Below are positions 23,202 to 31,859 of a stretch of DNA of 40,417 nucleotides, piece by piece. Within the stretch, counting starts at the first letter, position 1; each line of letters opens with the position of its first letter. The notes under the pieces are model-generated. The model made no database searches. It worked only from the letters and a program-made list of their open reading frames with translations, and was not told the origin of the DNA. The position numbers and the translations under genes are program-made. The DNA is taken from positions 1 to 40,417 of the forward strand of contig JBNKLQ010000012.1 in assembly GCA_050292445.1 (NCBI GenBank), read 5' to 3'. This stretch comes from Leptofilum sp050292445 (GTDB lineage Bacteria > Chloroflexota > Anaerolineae > Promineifilales > Promineifilaceae).

Positions 23202-24668
23202 TCACGCGGCAACGTGACTGCCATGTTTATCCAGCGGGACAACGAGGGTAACAGATGTGCCGTGCCCCAGGGCGGATTCTAGCCGCAGAGAGCCATCGAT
23301 CCGGTCGGCGCGTTCCCGCATGTTGACCATGCCCAGGCTGCCCCGTGAACTGTAATCCTGATTAACAGACTGTACATCAAAACCTACGCCGTTGTCTTGT
23401 ATCAGGGCAACAAACAGATTTTCTTCTTGCCAGAAGCGAACCTGGATCTGGCTGGCGCGGGAATATTTTCGAGCATTGCCCAACGCCTCTTCCACGATGG
23501 AGAAGACGACGCCTTGTGCCTGCTCGTTGAGCAGTTCGCCATGTTCGCCACCCACCAGGCGGATATTCAGGCCGTCTGTTTCTTTGATGCGGTTGATGAC
23601 GGTTTCTACAGCAGGACCCAGCCCTTGTGTTTCTAAGACCAACGGCCGTAATGTAAACAACATACCGCGAATTTCTTTAGACGTTTGCTTGGCTAGCTCT
23701 TCCACTTTTTCCAGCTCGCCCAGCGCCTGCTCTGGATCGCGAGAGAGTAGGGAGCGGATAAAGTTGATGCGCATGGCGATGGCGGCGATGGTTTGGGTCG
23801 GGCCGTCGTGTAGATCACGGGCTAGCTCTTTGCGCGCTTCTTCATCGGCCTCGATAATGCGCTGCTTTTCAGATTCCAGCCGCTGGTACATCTGTGCGTT
23901 TTGCAAGGCGATGACAGCCTGGTCGGCTACCCCATTGAACAGCTCAAAATGCTCTTTGTCGAACTTAACGGCCGTATCCGAACCAATCACAATGGCCCCA
24001 AAAATTTGGAACCCGGCCCGCAAGGGAATACAGGCGGCTGTCAGGCAGCCGTGGAAGGCCACAAATTGGCGCAGTTCTGGATCGCGGCGGGGATGATCGG
24101 TAGTAACCGGTTCAGCCTGGGTTAAAGCCGCACCAACGATGCCACGCTTGCCCTGCATTTGCTTGTCGTAATCAACGGCCGTAAAGCGGCGCGTCGCCAC
24201 CGGAATCAAATCTTCGCCATTAAACAAAAAAACCGCGCCAACCAACGATTGGCGAGGGATGCCCATTTCTTCAATGGCCAGGCTGCACACATCCAGTGCC
24301 TCTTCTACCACCCGTTCAAAACTGAGTGTGGCACGCATCACCGAGGCCATTGACTGGAGCGATTTGGCCCGATTGTTGGCAGCCCGCAGCTGGTGCAGTT
24401 CAGCACCAACCATTTGTGAAGTTGAGGTTTGTATTCGCTCAGCGTAACGGTCCACCATATAGTAAACAACTGCCAGCGTAAGCAAGAGGGTAAAACCGGC
24501 GATAGCCATGCCGGGGAGCCAATCGAGGAAGGTGATATTAAGGACTACAGAATAGACCACAAAAAATGCAGCCAACATGCCAATAATTAGCAACGCAAAA
24601 ATGGCAATGAGAAGCCAATTAAGCCGCTGAAACTCTTTTTTGATTTTTGCTGCTAAACTTTTGCTCAT
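23202..24668 (-). CDS. Membrane sensor histidine kinase with GAF domain (HisKA_3 family), orphan
   Basis: 488 residues. Two membrane segments (about 18-45 and 52-75) are separated by a very short loop. A helical linker and a GAF domain (about 120-270; FGAIVIGSD, LFNGVADQAVIALQNAQMY) follow, then the dimerisation helix ARDLHDGPTQTIAAIAMR with phospho-acceptor H287 and a HATPase domain with VEEALGNARKYS, IQDNGVGFD and GMVNMRERADRI. It likely senses a small molecule or redox cue through the GAF domain inside the cell. No response regulator gene is adjacent, so the partner is elsewhere. There is no good ribosome site before the ATG. The leader holds the second copy of the two-hairpin element. Confidence 0.92.
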   Translation of the reverse strand: MSKSLAAKIKKEFQRLNWLLIAIFALLIIGMLAAFFVVYSVVLNITFLDWLPGMAIAGFTLLLTLAVVYYMVDRYAERIQTSTSQMVGAELHQLRAANNRAKSLQSMASVMRATLSFERVVEEALDVCSLAIEEMGIPRQSLVGAVFLFNGEDLIPVATRRFTAVDYDKQMQGKRGIVGAALTQAEPVTTDHPRRDPELRQFVAFHGCLTAACIPLRAGFQIFGAIVIGSDTAVKFDKEHFELFNGVADQAVIALQNAQMYQRLESEKQRIIEADEEARKELARDLHDGPTQTIAAIAMRINFIRSLLSRDPEQALGELEKVEELAKQTSKEIRGMLFTLRPLVLETQGLGPAVETVINRIKETDGLNIRLVGGEHGELLNEQAQGVVFSIVEEALGNARKYSRASQIQVRFWQEENLFVALIQDNGVGFDVQSVNQDYSSRGSLGMVNMRERADRIDGSLRLESALGHGTSVTLVVPLDKHGSHVAA

Positions 24669-24695
24669 TTTAAGACATCAAATTTGTTGTTTTGT

Positions 24696-24800
24696 GTAAA
24701 AGCCAAAAAGAATGAAATAAGGTGAGTTCAAATTTGGCTTTTACTTGAGCAAATCACAAGCAACCTCACTTTCTTTTTTAAAAGCTATTTGTGATTTGCT
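24696..24800. repeat. Two-hairpin intergenic element, copy 2 (upstream of the orphan kinase)
   Basis: Stem 1 is GTAAAAGCCAAA (24696-24707) with TTTGGCTTTTAC (24733-24744), perfect over 12 bp. Stem 2 is AGCAAATCACAA (24748-24759) with TTGTGATTTGCT (24789-24800), perfect over 12 bp. It shares a 22-base identical block with copy 1 (9551-9572), on the same strand of the window but reversed relative to the downstream gene. It lies 28 bases before the kinase ATG and after a minus-strand TATAAT. Confidence 0.65.
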
Positions 24801-24829
24801 AACTGCCTCAGCTTGAATGCTTGTCGTTT

Positions 24830-24835
24830 ATTATA
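24830..24835 (-). promoter_or_regulatory. Possible -10 box for the orphan kinase gene
   Basis: TATAAT on the minus strand, about 30 bases before the hairpin element. No recognisable -35 is present at the right distance. Transcripts would carry the two-hairpin element in a leader of about 155 bases. Confidence 0.35.
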
Positions 24836-24931
24836 CAAGAGAGGTCAAAAATAACGATAGGATAACCTGTCAAAATGTGTGGACTGATGGTACTATGCCT
24901 GAGCAAACCTGCGAATATTCTTACTGCGCTG

Positions 24932-25840
24932 TCATGAAACCAGTGCCTGAGCAATGGTGGCCGCAACGTAACCATTATTGCGTAGCAGCGCCGTGTTAGC
25001 TTGCAAGCTACGGCCGTTTGTCAATTCCACCACCCGGCGCAACAGCCAGGGGGTAGAGGCAGGTCCATGAATACCTTGTTCGTCCGCTTCCTGGGTGGCC
25101 TGCACAATAGCTCTTTCTATCATATCTGGGTCGCAGGCGTCGGCTTCTGGCACGGGCACGGTGACCAGGATGCCGTTTTGCAGCCCGGCTTGCTGGTGAG
25201 CCTGCACCACGCGGGCCACCGCTTCCGGCGTATCCAGGCGAATATCGACGGGCAGGCCGCTGCTGCGGGCAAAGAAAGCAGGTAGCTCGTTGGTGCCGTA
25301 ACCAATGATGGGTACGCCGTGTGTTTCTAGCACTTCCCGCGTGGCAGGTAAATCCAGAATTGATTTAGCCCCGCTGCTTACCACGGTGACGGGCGTGCGC
25401 CCCAATTCCAATAAATCAGCGCTGATGTCGAAGGGGTGGCCGCGATGCACACCGCCGATCCCCCCAGTAGCAAACAGGCGAATGCCAGCCTGATGGGCCA
25501 GAATCATGGTGCCAGCGACGGTGGTGGCTCCATTTTCTTTGTTGCCAATGGCCAGGGGAATATCGCGGCGGCTGCATTTGCGGACGGCCGTTCCTGCCAA
25601 TTGGCCTAAATATTCCAGCTCATCATCGGTTAAGCCTACATGCACTTGCCCCTGAATGATGGCGATGGTGGCTGGAATGGCACCACCTTCGCGGACGGCC
25701 GTTTGCATCTGTACGGCCGTCGCGACGTTATCTGGATAAGGTAGGCCATGGGTGATAACGGTGCTTTCCAGGGCCACCACCGGTTTGTTTTGGGCAAAAG
25801 CCTCGGCCACCGCTGGTAAAATCTGTAAAAAATTGTGCAT
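24932..25840 (-). CDS. psuG: Pseudouridine-5'-phosphate glycosidase
   Basis: 302 residues, matching PsuG length. Motifs: VALESTVITHGLPYPDN with catalytic E25, NKENGATTVAGTMILAHQAGI, ATGGIGGVHRG, FDISADLLELGRTPVTVVSSGAKSILDLPATREVLET with D138 and lysine K159, and IIGYGTNELPAFFARSSG. The enzyme splits pseudouridine 5'-phosphate into uracil and ribose 5-phosphate by way of a lysine adduct. In many bacteria its gene is next to the kinase gene psuK; no kinase gene is seen here. GAGGAT lies well before the ATG. The gene carries several ACGGCCGT palindromes, two of them only 10 bases apart (25695 and 25713). Confidence 0.95.
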   Translation of the reverse strand: MHNFLQILPAVAEAFAQNKPVVALESTVITHGLPYPDNVATAVQMQTAVREGGAIPATIAIIQGQVHVGLTDDELEYLGQLAGTAVRKCSRRDIPLAIGNKENGATTVAGTMILAHQAGIRLFATGGIGGVHRGHPFDISADLLELGRTPVTVVSSGAKSILDLPATREVLETHGVPIIGYGTNELPAFFARSSGLPVDIRLDTPEAVARVVQAHQQAGLQNGILVTVPVPEADACDPDMIERAIVQATQEADEQGIHGPASTPWLLRRVVELTNGRSLQANTALLRNNGYVAATIAQALVS

Positions 25841-26000
25841 TGATTATCCTCATAAAATCATGGTATCTTATAGTGACAGACCTCTTCAAGCTGCCATAAA
25901 TTGACAACCTGCCTATTGTATCTGTACAAGTGTGAACGGCCGTTATTCTAACAACTTATCTGATGTGTGGCTGCAAGAAAATTTTTACTATAGATCGATT

Positions 26001-26978
26001 ATGAGTGATTTTGCGAATCCTAAATTGCATGCCAGGCAGCGCTTTGAGCAGGCGCGCCGTCAGGCGGCCCGTGCCCAAATGGCTGCCCGGCTTACCGGTG
26101 AGGATATTAATCTGCTACCGTTTGAGGCGATTCGCACCAACTTGCAGCAGCAAAACCCGCACTATCGCGGCATTGCTGAGGTTTCGTTGGATGCGATTGT
26201 AGGCAGCGTGGGCCGCTACAAGACGTTTACCCGTAAGTTTTTGCCGCTTACCAACAGTGTCGAAGAACGCTGGGTAGCCGTCGATGCGTTGGCTACGGGG
26301 GTGGGCTGGCCGCCGGTTGAACTGTACCAGGTGGGCAACATCTTCTTTGTAAAAGATGGCAACCATCGCGTTTCTGTTGCACGGCAGCTGAAAATGGACA
26401 AGATTGAAGCCCATGTGATGGCTTACCCGGTTGATTTTGAGATTAATCCTACGGATGATCTGGATCATATTTTTATTCAGTTGGGTGAACAAAACTTTAT
26501 GGACAAAACCGGGTTGGCGGAGCGCTATCCAGACCACAACATTCACTTTACCTCACCAGGGCGTTATACAGAACTTCAGGCCCAAATTCATAATTTGCGG
26601 CAGATCTTAGCACGGATTGATGGTGAGGAGATGGCTTGGGAAACGGCCGTTGATGCCTGGTACGAAATGATTTATCTGCCGACTGTACAGATTATTCAGG
26701 ATTCTACCCTGTTGGCAGATTTTCCTGGCCGTACCGAGGCCGATCTGTTTGTATGGCTTTCGCAGCATCGTGAACGGCTCGAAGAGCGGTACGGCCGTCA
26801 TGAAAATTTGGCTGACCTGGCCCAATTTTTAGCAGACGAATACCGGGAGGCTGGGCTGCCCCGGCTGACGCGGCAGGTGCGGCGCTTGCTGGGCAGCAAC
26901 AGCTTGCCTCCTTTAGAAGAAGTTGCTAATTTAGAAGAAAAAGAGTCCTCCTCAGACAAGGACCCTGATTTAAATTAG
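26001..26978 (+). CDS. ParB/sulfiredoxin-fold domain protein, function unknown
   Basis: 325 residues from ATG 26001; an in-frame GTG at 25932 would add 23 weakly plausible residues, and neither has a ribosome site. Residues about 60-150 hold a ParB-like core with VSLDAIVGSVGRY, PPVELYQVGNIFFVKDGNHRVSVARQLK (DGNHR at 119-123) and a strand with VMAYPVDF. In ParB-type nucleases and kinases this DGxHR segment binds nucleotide. The C-terminal 150 residues are helical and charged without a known motif. It is not a chromosome-partition ParB, since no helix-turn-helix or parA is seen. It is followed 28 bases later by a CBM48 protein, apparently in one operon. Confidence 0.75.
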   Translation: MSDFANPKLHARQRFEQARRQAARAQMAARLTGEDINLLPFEAIRTNLQQQNPHYRGIAEVSLDAIVGSVGRYKTFTRKFLPLTNSVEERWVAVDALATGVGWPPVELYQVGNIFFVKDGNHRVSVARQLKMDKIEAHVMAYPVDFEINPTDDLDHIFIQLGEQNFMDKTGLAERYPDHNIHFTSPGRYTELQAQIHNLRQILARIDGEEMAWETAVDAWYEMIYLPTVQIIQDSTLLADFPGRTEADLFVWLSQHRERLEERYGRHENLADLAQFLADEYREAGLPRLTRQVRRLLGSNSLPPLEEVANLEEKESSSDKDPDLN

Positions 26979-27006
26979 CGAATGAGTGATCCTAGGAGTT
27001 TAAAGA

Positions 27007-27303
27007 ATGCTCAAAAAGAATTATTCAAAAACTGGAAGCACATGCCGAGTGACGTTTAAGTTGCCCAAAGATGTAAGTGCCGAAACGGTTCATCTTTGTG
27101 GCGAATTTAATGATTGGAGTCCTACCAAACATCCCATGAAAAAGCTCAAGGACGGCAGTTTTAGTGTCACTGTTTCGCTGGAGCCGGGGCAATCTTACCG
27201 CTTCCGCTATCTGCTGGACAACGAACGTTGGGAAAATGATTGGGATGCTGATGCTTACGTGGCCAATCAATATGGCACAGAGGATTCACTGATTACAATC
27301 TAA
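27007..27303 (+). CDS. Stand-alone CBM48/isoamylase N-terminal-like domain protein
   Basis: 98 residues forming a single early-set glycogen-binding domain: VTFKLPKDVSAETVHLCGEFNDWSPTKHPMKKLKDGSFSVTVSLEPGQSYRFRYLL-type sequence with the usual aromatic residues and WENDWDADAYVANQYGTEDS at the end. CBM48 domains bind glycogen or other alpha-glucans; in AMPK beta subunits and branching enzymes they are parts of larger proteins. Here the domain is the whole protein, without signal peptide, so it is probably a cytoplasmic adaptor. AGGAG sits ten bases before the ATG. A terminator follows at 27364. Confidence 0.88.
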   Translation: MLKKNYSKTGSTCRVTFKLPKDVSAETVHLCGEFNDWSPTKHPMKKLKDGSFSVTVSLEPGQSYRFRYLLDNERWENDWDADAYVANQYGTEDSLITI

Positions 27304-27363
27304 CAGCACAAGATCGTATTCGCTGAAAATCTGGTTGTCAGTAAAATCTGAAAAAACAAAGTG

Positions 27364-27397
27364 AGGTGCGCTGTCGGTTAGGCAGCGCCTTTTTATT
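27364..27397 (+). terminator. Terminator after the CBM48 gene
   Basis: GCGCTG and CAGCGC form a short GC-rich stem around TCGGTTAGG, followed by C and a run of five T. Further pairing outside the stem is bulged. Confidence 0.7.
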
Positions 27398-27451
27398 GTT
27401 TACTAGGGGGTGAAATTTCAGTGAGAATGTGGTTTGAGAAGGGGCGCAGGT

Positions 27452-27479
27452 TTGGCAACCTTTGGCGGCTGGGTATAAT
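27452..27479 (+). promoter_or_regulatory. Sigma-70-type promoter for the PpiC lipoprotein operon
   Basis: TTGGCA (27452-27457), 16-base spacer and perfect TATAAT (27474-27479). The predicted leader to 27618 is about 130 bases. Apart from this and the terminator, the gene-free stretch 27304-27617 shows nothing. Confidence 0.7.
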
Positions 27480-27617
27480 CGCCACCAGCTTTTTTAAGAT
27501 TAAGTAAACTGCTTGGCTCTTTCGGGATGCACGGGTTTGATAATGGCTGTGATACGTGATAGAGATGATTCATATTTCACCCGTCCGCAACATCTGAAAG
27601 ACCCAATTGGAATTTTT

Positions 27618-28601
27618 ATGCGACGAACAATTTTTTTCTTACTATGTCTTCCCTTGCTGCTTTTGGCTTGCGGTGAGGAAGAACCACTGCCGACAGTGGC
27701 TCCTGCCATTAGCCAGACCGATGATGGGCTCGCTCCGCCGGTAGTGAGTGAGGATCCCATTGTGCTGCCAACGGAAACGGCCGTTCCTCCTACGCCCGAA
27801 GCACCCTTAGCTGCCAAAGTAAATGGTGAGCCGCTTTTTTTGGCCGCGTTTGAGGTGGAATTGGCTCGTTACCAACAAGCTCAAGCTGAGTTAGGTAACC
27901 CGGCTGGCGGTGAGGATTACGGCCGTATTGTGCTGGATGCGCTGATTGAGCAGCTGTTGATCCGCCAGGCGGCTGCTGCTCAAGGTATGGTGGTAACGGA
28001 TGCCATGATCGATCAGGAGCTGGCTGACTTGCAAGCGGTAGCCGGAGGCGCAGATAATTTCACCGCCTGGCTAGATACCAATCGGTACAGTGAAGAAGAG
28101 TTTCGCACGGCCGTATCTGATGGTTTGATTCAGGAGCAGATGGTAACGGCCGTTACTGCTGATGTGCCTTTTTCCGTGGAGCAGGTCCACGCTCGCTACA
28201 TTCAGGTGGATGATCTCGATCTGGCCACCACACTGCTGGCCCAGATTCAAAACGGGGATGATTTTGCCACGCTGGCCCAACTTCATTCATTGGACCGTAT
28301 CACGGGGGAGAATGGGGGAGACTTGGGCTTTTTTGCTGCCGGAACGCTACTGGTGCCAGAGGTGGATGCCGCTGCCTTTGCCCTCACAGAGCCAGGCCAG
28401 ATTAGTGAGGTGATTATGGCCGTCAACCGCGATGGCAACCCGGTTTATTACATTGTGCAGCTGATTGAACGAGATCCGGAACGGCCGTTAGACGATGGCG
28501 TACGTTCCATTTTGTTGCAGCAAGCCTTTGAAACCTGGCTAGATGAGCTGTGGCAATCGGCCAACATCGAGCGCCTGGTAGATGTGGGAAGCGGCTCGTA
28601 A
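27618..28601 (+). CDS. Lipoprotein peptidyl-prolyl isomerase (PpiC/SurA-like)
   Basis: 327 residues from the ATG at 27618, which gives a proper lipoprotein signal (MRRTIFFLLCLPLLLLAC, lipobox LLAC with C18); longer in-frame starts from 27513 would bury it. A short acidic Pro/Thr-rich spacer leads to a SurA-N-like helical region (about 60-165: VNGEPLFLAAFEVELARYQQ, LDALIEQLLIRQAAAAQGMVVTDAMIDQEL) and a parvulin domain (about 185-290) with VHARYIQVDD, FATLAQLHSLDRITGENGGDLGFFAAGTLLVPEVDAAAF and YYIVQLIERDP. It would help fold exported proteins at the outer face of the membrane. Sixteen bases separate it from the next gene, so they share a transcript. Confidence 0.9.
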   Translation: MRRTIFFLLCLPLLLLACGEEEPLPTVAPAISQTDDGLAPPVVSEDPIVLPTETAVPPTPEAPLAAKVNGEPLFLAAFEVELARYQQAQAELGNPAGGEDYGRIVLDALIEQLLIRQAAAAQGMVVTDAMIDQELADLQAVAGGADNFTAWLDTNRYSEEEFRTAVSDGLIQEQMVTAVTADVPFSVEQVHARYIQVDDLDLATTLLAQIQNGDDFATLAQLHSLDRITGENGGDLGFFAAGTLLVPEVDAAAFALTEPGQISEVIMAVNRDGNPVYYIVQLIERDPERPLDDGVRSILLQQAFETWLDELWQSANIERLVDVGSGS

Positions 28602-28617
28602 AAAAGATTAGGCAGAG

Positions 28618-29457
28618 ATGACACCCAGACGTAGAAAACAAACCGGATGTGCGGGTAGGCTAATGAGCTTTTTAGCAGCTTTGCTGCTGCTGGCTTCTAT
28701 TGGTGTTGTGGTGTTGGTCGTGCTCTATTTTGTCGCCCCGGGCCGGTTACCAGAACCGGCCTTTTTACAAGAAGATTATGCTTTGCCTACGCTGGCTGTG
28801 CCTGCTGCCTTACTACCAGAAGAAGATTTACCCACGTTGGTGGCTGCGATTGAACTGCCCTCAGCTACACCAACGGCGACGGAACCGCCGTTAGCTCCAA
28901 CTTGGACACCGCCTCCCCAAAAGCCCTCGGCCACACCGCTGCCGCTGAGTACCCTAAAACCCTCGGTAACGCCCTCACCCCTGCCCACATTTCCCACGAA
29001 AACCCCGACGCCAACGTACACGCCAACCAGTACCAATACACCCACAGTCACGCCGCCTGGCCCCACTCCCACGCCCACCGCTACCCGGTCCGCATATCCC
29101 TTTACCAAGACGGACAACAGCCCGTTTTATCTGCAAAATCACGCCAACAATGCGGGCTGTGGCTGGCTGGGTTTAGCGGGTGAGGTGTTGGACCTGGAAC
29201 GGAATCCGGTGCCGGTAGGCAGCTACCGGGTGCATGTGTGGGGCAGTGCCATTGATGAGCGGGTTATCGTGGGCAGCGCACCCGATTATGGCCCATCTGG
29301 CTGGGAACAGTTTGTTTTTGATTCACCAGTTATGCGTGATTACAATGTGCAGCTGGAATCGCCGAGTGGAACGGCCGTTTCCCAGGTTTATCGCGTGCAA
29401 ACCCACACCAACTGCGACGAGAACTTGTTACAATTAAACTTTGTCCAGAACCATTAA
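28618..29457 (+). CDS. Membrane-anchored exported protein with Thr/Pro-rich stalk
   Basis: 279 residues. A basic N-terminus and one membrane helix (about 15-40) are followed by roughly 90 residues rich in Thr, Pro and Ser (TPTPTYTPTSTNTPTVTPPGPTP-like), and then a compact C-terminal domain of about 115 residues beginning PFTKTDNSPFYLQNHANNAGCGWLGLAGEVLD and ending with YRVQTHTNCDENLLQLNFVQNH. That domain has two cysteines and alternating hydrophobic residues like a beta sandwich. The stalk type is frequent in Chloroflexota surface proteins and may be glycosylated. The ligand or activity is unknown. It is co-transcribed with the PpiC lipoprotein. Confidence 0.85.
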   Translation: MTPRRRKQTGCAGRLMSFLAALLLLASIGVVVLVVLYFVAPGRLPEPAFLQEDYALPTLAVPAALLPEEDLPTLVAAIELPSATPTATEPPLAPTWTPPPQKPSATPLPLSTLKPSVTPSPLPTFPTKTPTPTYTPTSTNTPTVTPPGPTPTPTATRSAYPFTKTDNSPFYLQNHANNAGCGWLGLAGEVLDLERNPVPVGSYRVHVWGSAIDERVIVGSAPDYGPSGWEQFVFDSPVMRDYNVQLESPSGTAVSQVYRVQTHTNCDENLLQLNFVQNH

Positions 29458-29468
29458 TTCCAAGAGGA

Positions 29469-29525
29469 ATTTCCCCGGAAACTTTCAGATAGGGGTATGA
29501 ACTGGAATACAGTTTCCGGGGAAAT
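29469..29525. terminator. Hairpin between converging genes
   Basis: ATTTCCCCGGAAACT (29469-29483) and AGTTTCCGGGGAAAT (29511-29525) form a perfect 15-bp stem with a 27-base loop. There is no T tract, but its place between two stop codons suggests a shared transcription end. Confidence 0.6.
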
Positions 29526-29534
29526 AGAGCGGTA

Positions 29535-31679
29535 TTACTTGTCGTCGAGCCTTAACGTGTAATCGGCACTCTCGCCAAAGAACTCCCTCACCACAATGCT
29601 CCAACGGCCGTCGCTCATGATCGGATAGTTTAACACTTGCTCCGTTTCCCCAGCTTGCGCGGCATCGACCGACCAAATCTGGTTTCCTGCTGGATCATAC
29701 ACAATAAACATTAAGTCTGAATCGCTGTTTTCTGGAACCAGCTCAATATCGATGACATCGCCATCTTCTGCCTCAAAATACCAGACAACGGTCTGGTTAG
29801 CCTGCAATGTGCCGGATTCTGTGGCTCCGTAATTGATGGTGCCAGCAACATCTGGTGCCGCGACCGCGTTCGCCCGCAGCGTAATCTCATATCGGCCCGA
29901 TTCACCAAAAAAGTCGCGCACTAAGATCAGGTATTGGCCGTCTGCTGGCAGGGCAAATTCGATCATTTCTGGTTCGCCGGTCAGCAGAGCATCTTGTTCG
30001 GCTAGCCGGTTTACGTTGTCATCCAGCAGCCAGATGTCCAGGTCCAGGTTGTTGGTAAGGGGTGTCACTGTGATGAATAGTTCATCCCCTGCTTTGCCTG
30101 TAAAAAACCAGGCGTGGGCTTCATTTTCGCGCAGCGTTTCCTGGGCTGTCTGGCCAAAAACGAGATCACCTGCGTCATAAAAATTAGTTGTGTTGTCGCC
30201 GCCTTCATCCAGTGAAAGAGAGTAACTACCACCCTCCCCGGCAAAGCTGCGCACCAAAATAGAATATTCACCCGTAAGCGGCAGCTCCAAACCGGCAACC
30301 ACTTCCGCATCGCCGCTGAAGCCTTCGTCCAGGGCTGCCAGCCGACTGCCATCGGGGCCATAAATATCCAGGATGGCATCAAATTGATTTTCTGGTGTGA
30401 GTACAATACTCACCAGCTCACCCGCATCGCCAGAGAATGTCCAGATGTGTTGTGCCCCTCGAGTCAAATTGCTTTGAATTGTCTGCCCCGCAGCAAGACG
30501 GCCGCCGCCGCCAAAAAGTGGTTCTTCTGTGAGCACCAAACTTAGGGTGTACCGGCCACTGTCCCCAAAAAATTCACTGACTTCTGCCACATACAGGCCG
30601 CTGTCTTGCAGCAAGTTGTCGATCACGATTTCGGTGTCTCCAGCATAGCCGTTATCAATGCGGGTCACGGTTTGCCCGGTAGGACTAACCAATGTCAGAA
30701 TGAGATCGATATCTTTGTTATCCGGACTGAGGGTTAGATTAGCGTAACGTGGGCCGGGCAAACTAAATGTCCAAACATCCTTCACATTGGCTTCTAGATT
30801 GCCGTTGACCAAATCTTGCTGGCCCAGGCTGCCCAGTACATTGGCTGACCCATCCTGAATCATGATGTCGGCGTAGATGTTGTGCAAGACGATGCTGCTG
30901 GCCATCTTGTCGAATGTTTCCTGGTATTGGGACCACTGCTCGGCGGCGGCACTCATGATGAACATGGCTTGCGTTTGCTGGCTGATGGTGCCAGCCAGGG
31001 TGGTGGTGAAGAGATAAATCCGGGAACGCATATTGTTGCTATTGACGTTAAAGAGTAAGGGGGCACCTTCCAGATCGATGAAGGAGCCGGTAACAAGCCC
31101 GCCAGCGCCTACCGAAGCGCTTACGGGCGCTGCTTCGGTAATGGGGGTACGTTCAGCATCGGTGCTGAGATCCCTGGCCAGTCGGTTGAGGTTTGCTTGC
31201 GGTGTATTGGGAGGCAGGTCCAGGTGAGCGATGAGGCCTGCTACGTAGGCACCGTCGCCAATGGCTTTGCTGCCAAGCAAGCTATTGCCAGTGCGTTCTG
31301 AGTTGGCCAGGAGCATGACGGTGATGCCTAGTTCGTTAGCGGTTACGGCCGTATCCACCTGCCCTGAGAGATTGATCCAAGCGGGTGGGGCCAACAGTTG
31401 CAACCCGGTGGCTGGATTCCCAATTTGTTGCCATCCGGCCAAGGCTGGACTGGTAGGCACAGGGCTTAGGGCCAGTGGCGGGGGGCTGGTTGCTGCCGAT
31501 TTGGTGGGGATAGATAAAGTCGCCGCCTGATTGGCGTTGGTCTCAAGGGGAACGTCCGTTGAGACAGGGGGCGATTCTGCGGTAGGTAGCTCCCGATCAT
31601 CTTCACTCACTGGTTTGCAGGCCACAATGGTAACAATGACCAAACCAATGAATAAGCAAGACCAGTTGGTTTTTGGCAT
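29535..31679 (-). CDS. Lipoprotein with four PPC (pre-peptidase C-terminal) repeats
   Basis: 714 residues from the ATG at 31679, which has AGGAGG seven bases upstream; an in-frame GTG at 31685 would be too close to it. A lipoprotein signal (lipobox VTIVAC, C21) and a Pro/Ser/Thr-rich spacer come first. Then a domain of about 200 residues (AGWQQIGNPATGLQLLAPPAWINLS onward) resembles stress- or photosystem-type exported domains. Four PPC beta-sandwich repeats start near 300, 410, 515 and 625, each with VWTF/WYF, a central DIDLILTL-type strand and FFGESGRYTLSL. PPC repeats normally flank secreted peptidases; no peptidase motif is present here, so this is a binding or scaffold protein on the cell surface. 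Confidence 0.85.
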   Translation of the reverse strand: MPKTNWSCLFIGLVIVTIVACKPVSEDDRELPTAESPPVSTDVPLETNANQAATLSIPTKSAATSPPPLALSPVPTSPALAGWQQIGNPATGLQLLAPPAWINLSGQVDTAVTANELGITVMLLANSERTGNSLLGSKAIGDGAYVAGLIAHLDLPPNTPQANLNRLARDLSTDAERTPITEAAPVSASVGAGGLVTGSFIDLEGAPLLFNVNSNNMRSRIYLFTTTLAGTISQQTQAMFIMSAAAEQWSQYQETFDKMASSIVLHNIYADIMIQDGSANVLGSLGQQDLVNGNLEANVKDVWTFSLPGPRYANLTLSPDNKDIDLILTLVSPTGQTVTRIDNGYAGDTEIVIDNLLQDSGLYVAEVSEFFGDSGRYTLSLVLTEEPLFGGGGRLAAGQTIQSNLTRGAQHIWTFSGDAGELVSIVLTPENQFDAILDIYGPDGSRLAALDEGFSGDAEVVAGLELPLTGEYSILVRSFAGEGGSYSLSLDEGGDNTTNFYDAGDLVFGQTAQETLRENEAHAWFFTGKAGDELFITVTPLTNNLDLDIWLLDDNVNRLAEQDALLTGEPEMIEFALPADGQYLILVRDFFGESGRYEITLRANAVAAPDVAGTINYGATESGTLQANQTVVWYFEAEDGDVIDIELVPENSDSDLMFIVYDPAGNQIWSVDAAQAGETEQVLNYPIMSDGRWSIVVREFFGESADYTLRLDDK

Positions 31680-31859
31680 GAACACTCCTCCTGTTCTCTC
31701 CTCTTAATGATGTGCAGCAATGCAAGGCGAAACCACTGTCTGCTTGCATTCACCAAGTGGGTGCAGCATTAAGCAAGCCCATGGTCGCCAACGGAACGGC
31801 CTAGTACAGTCTGGGGGAAATCCCCATCGGGTTATTATGTCGAGTGCCCGGACTGTTTA

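Noticed and set aside
24817..24999. Plus-strand ORF of 60 codons
   Set aside because: It overlaps the 3' end of psuG on the other strand, has no ribosome site and no recognisable protein character.
28776..29117. Minus-strand Gly/Val-rich ORF
   Set aside because: It is the antisense reading of the Thr/Pro codons of the stalk region, an effect of repetitive codons.
29612..31344. Palindrome-free gap over the PPC lipoprotein
   Set aside because: A gap of 1.7 kb among 70 sites with a mean spacing near 580 bp is expected by chance.
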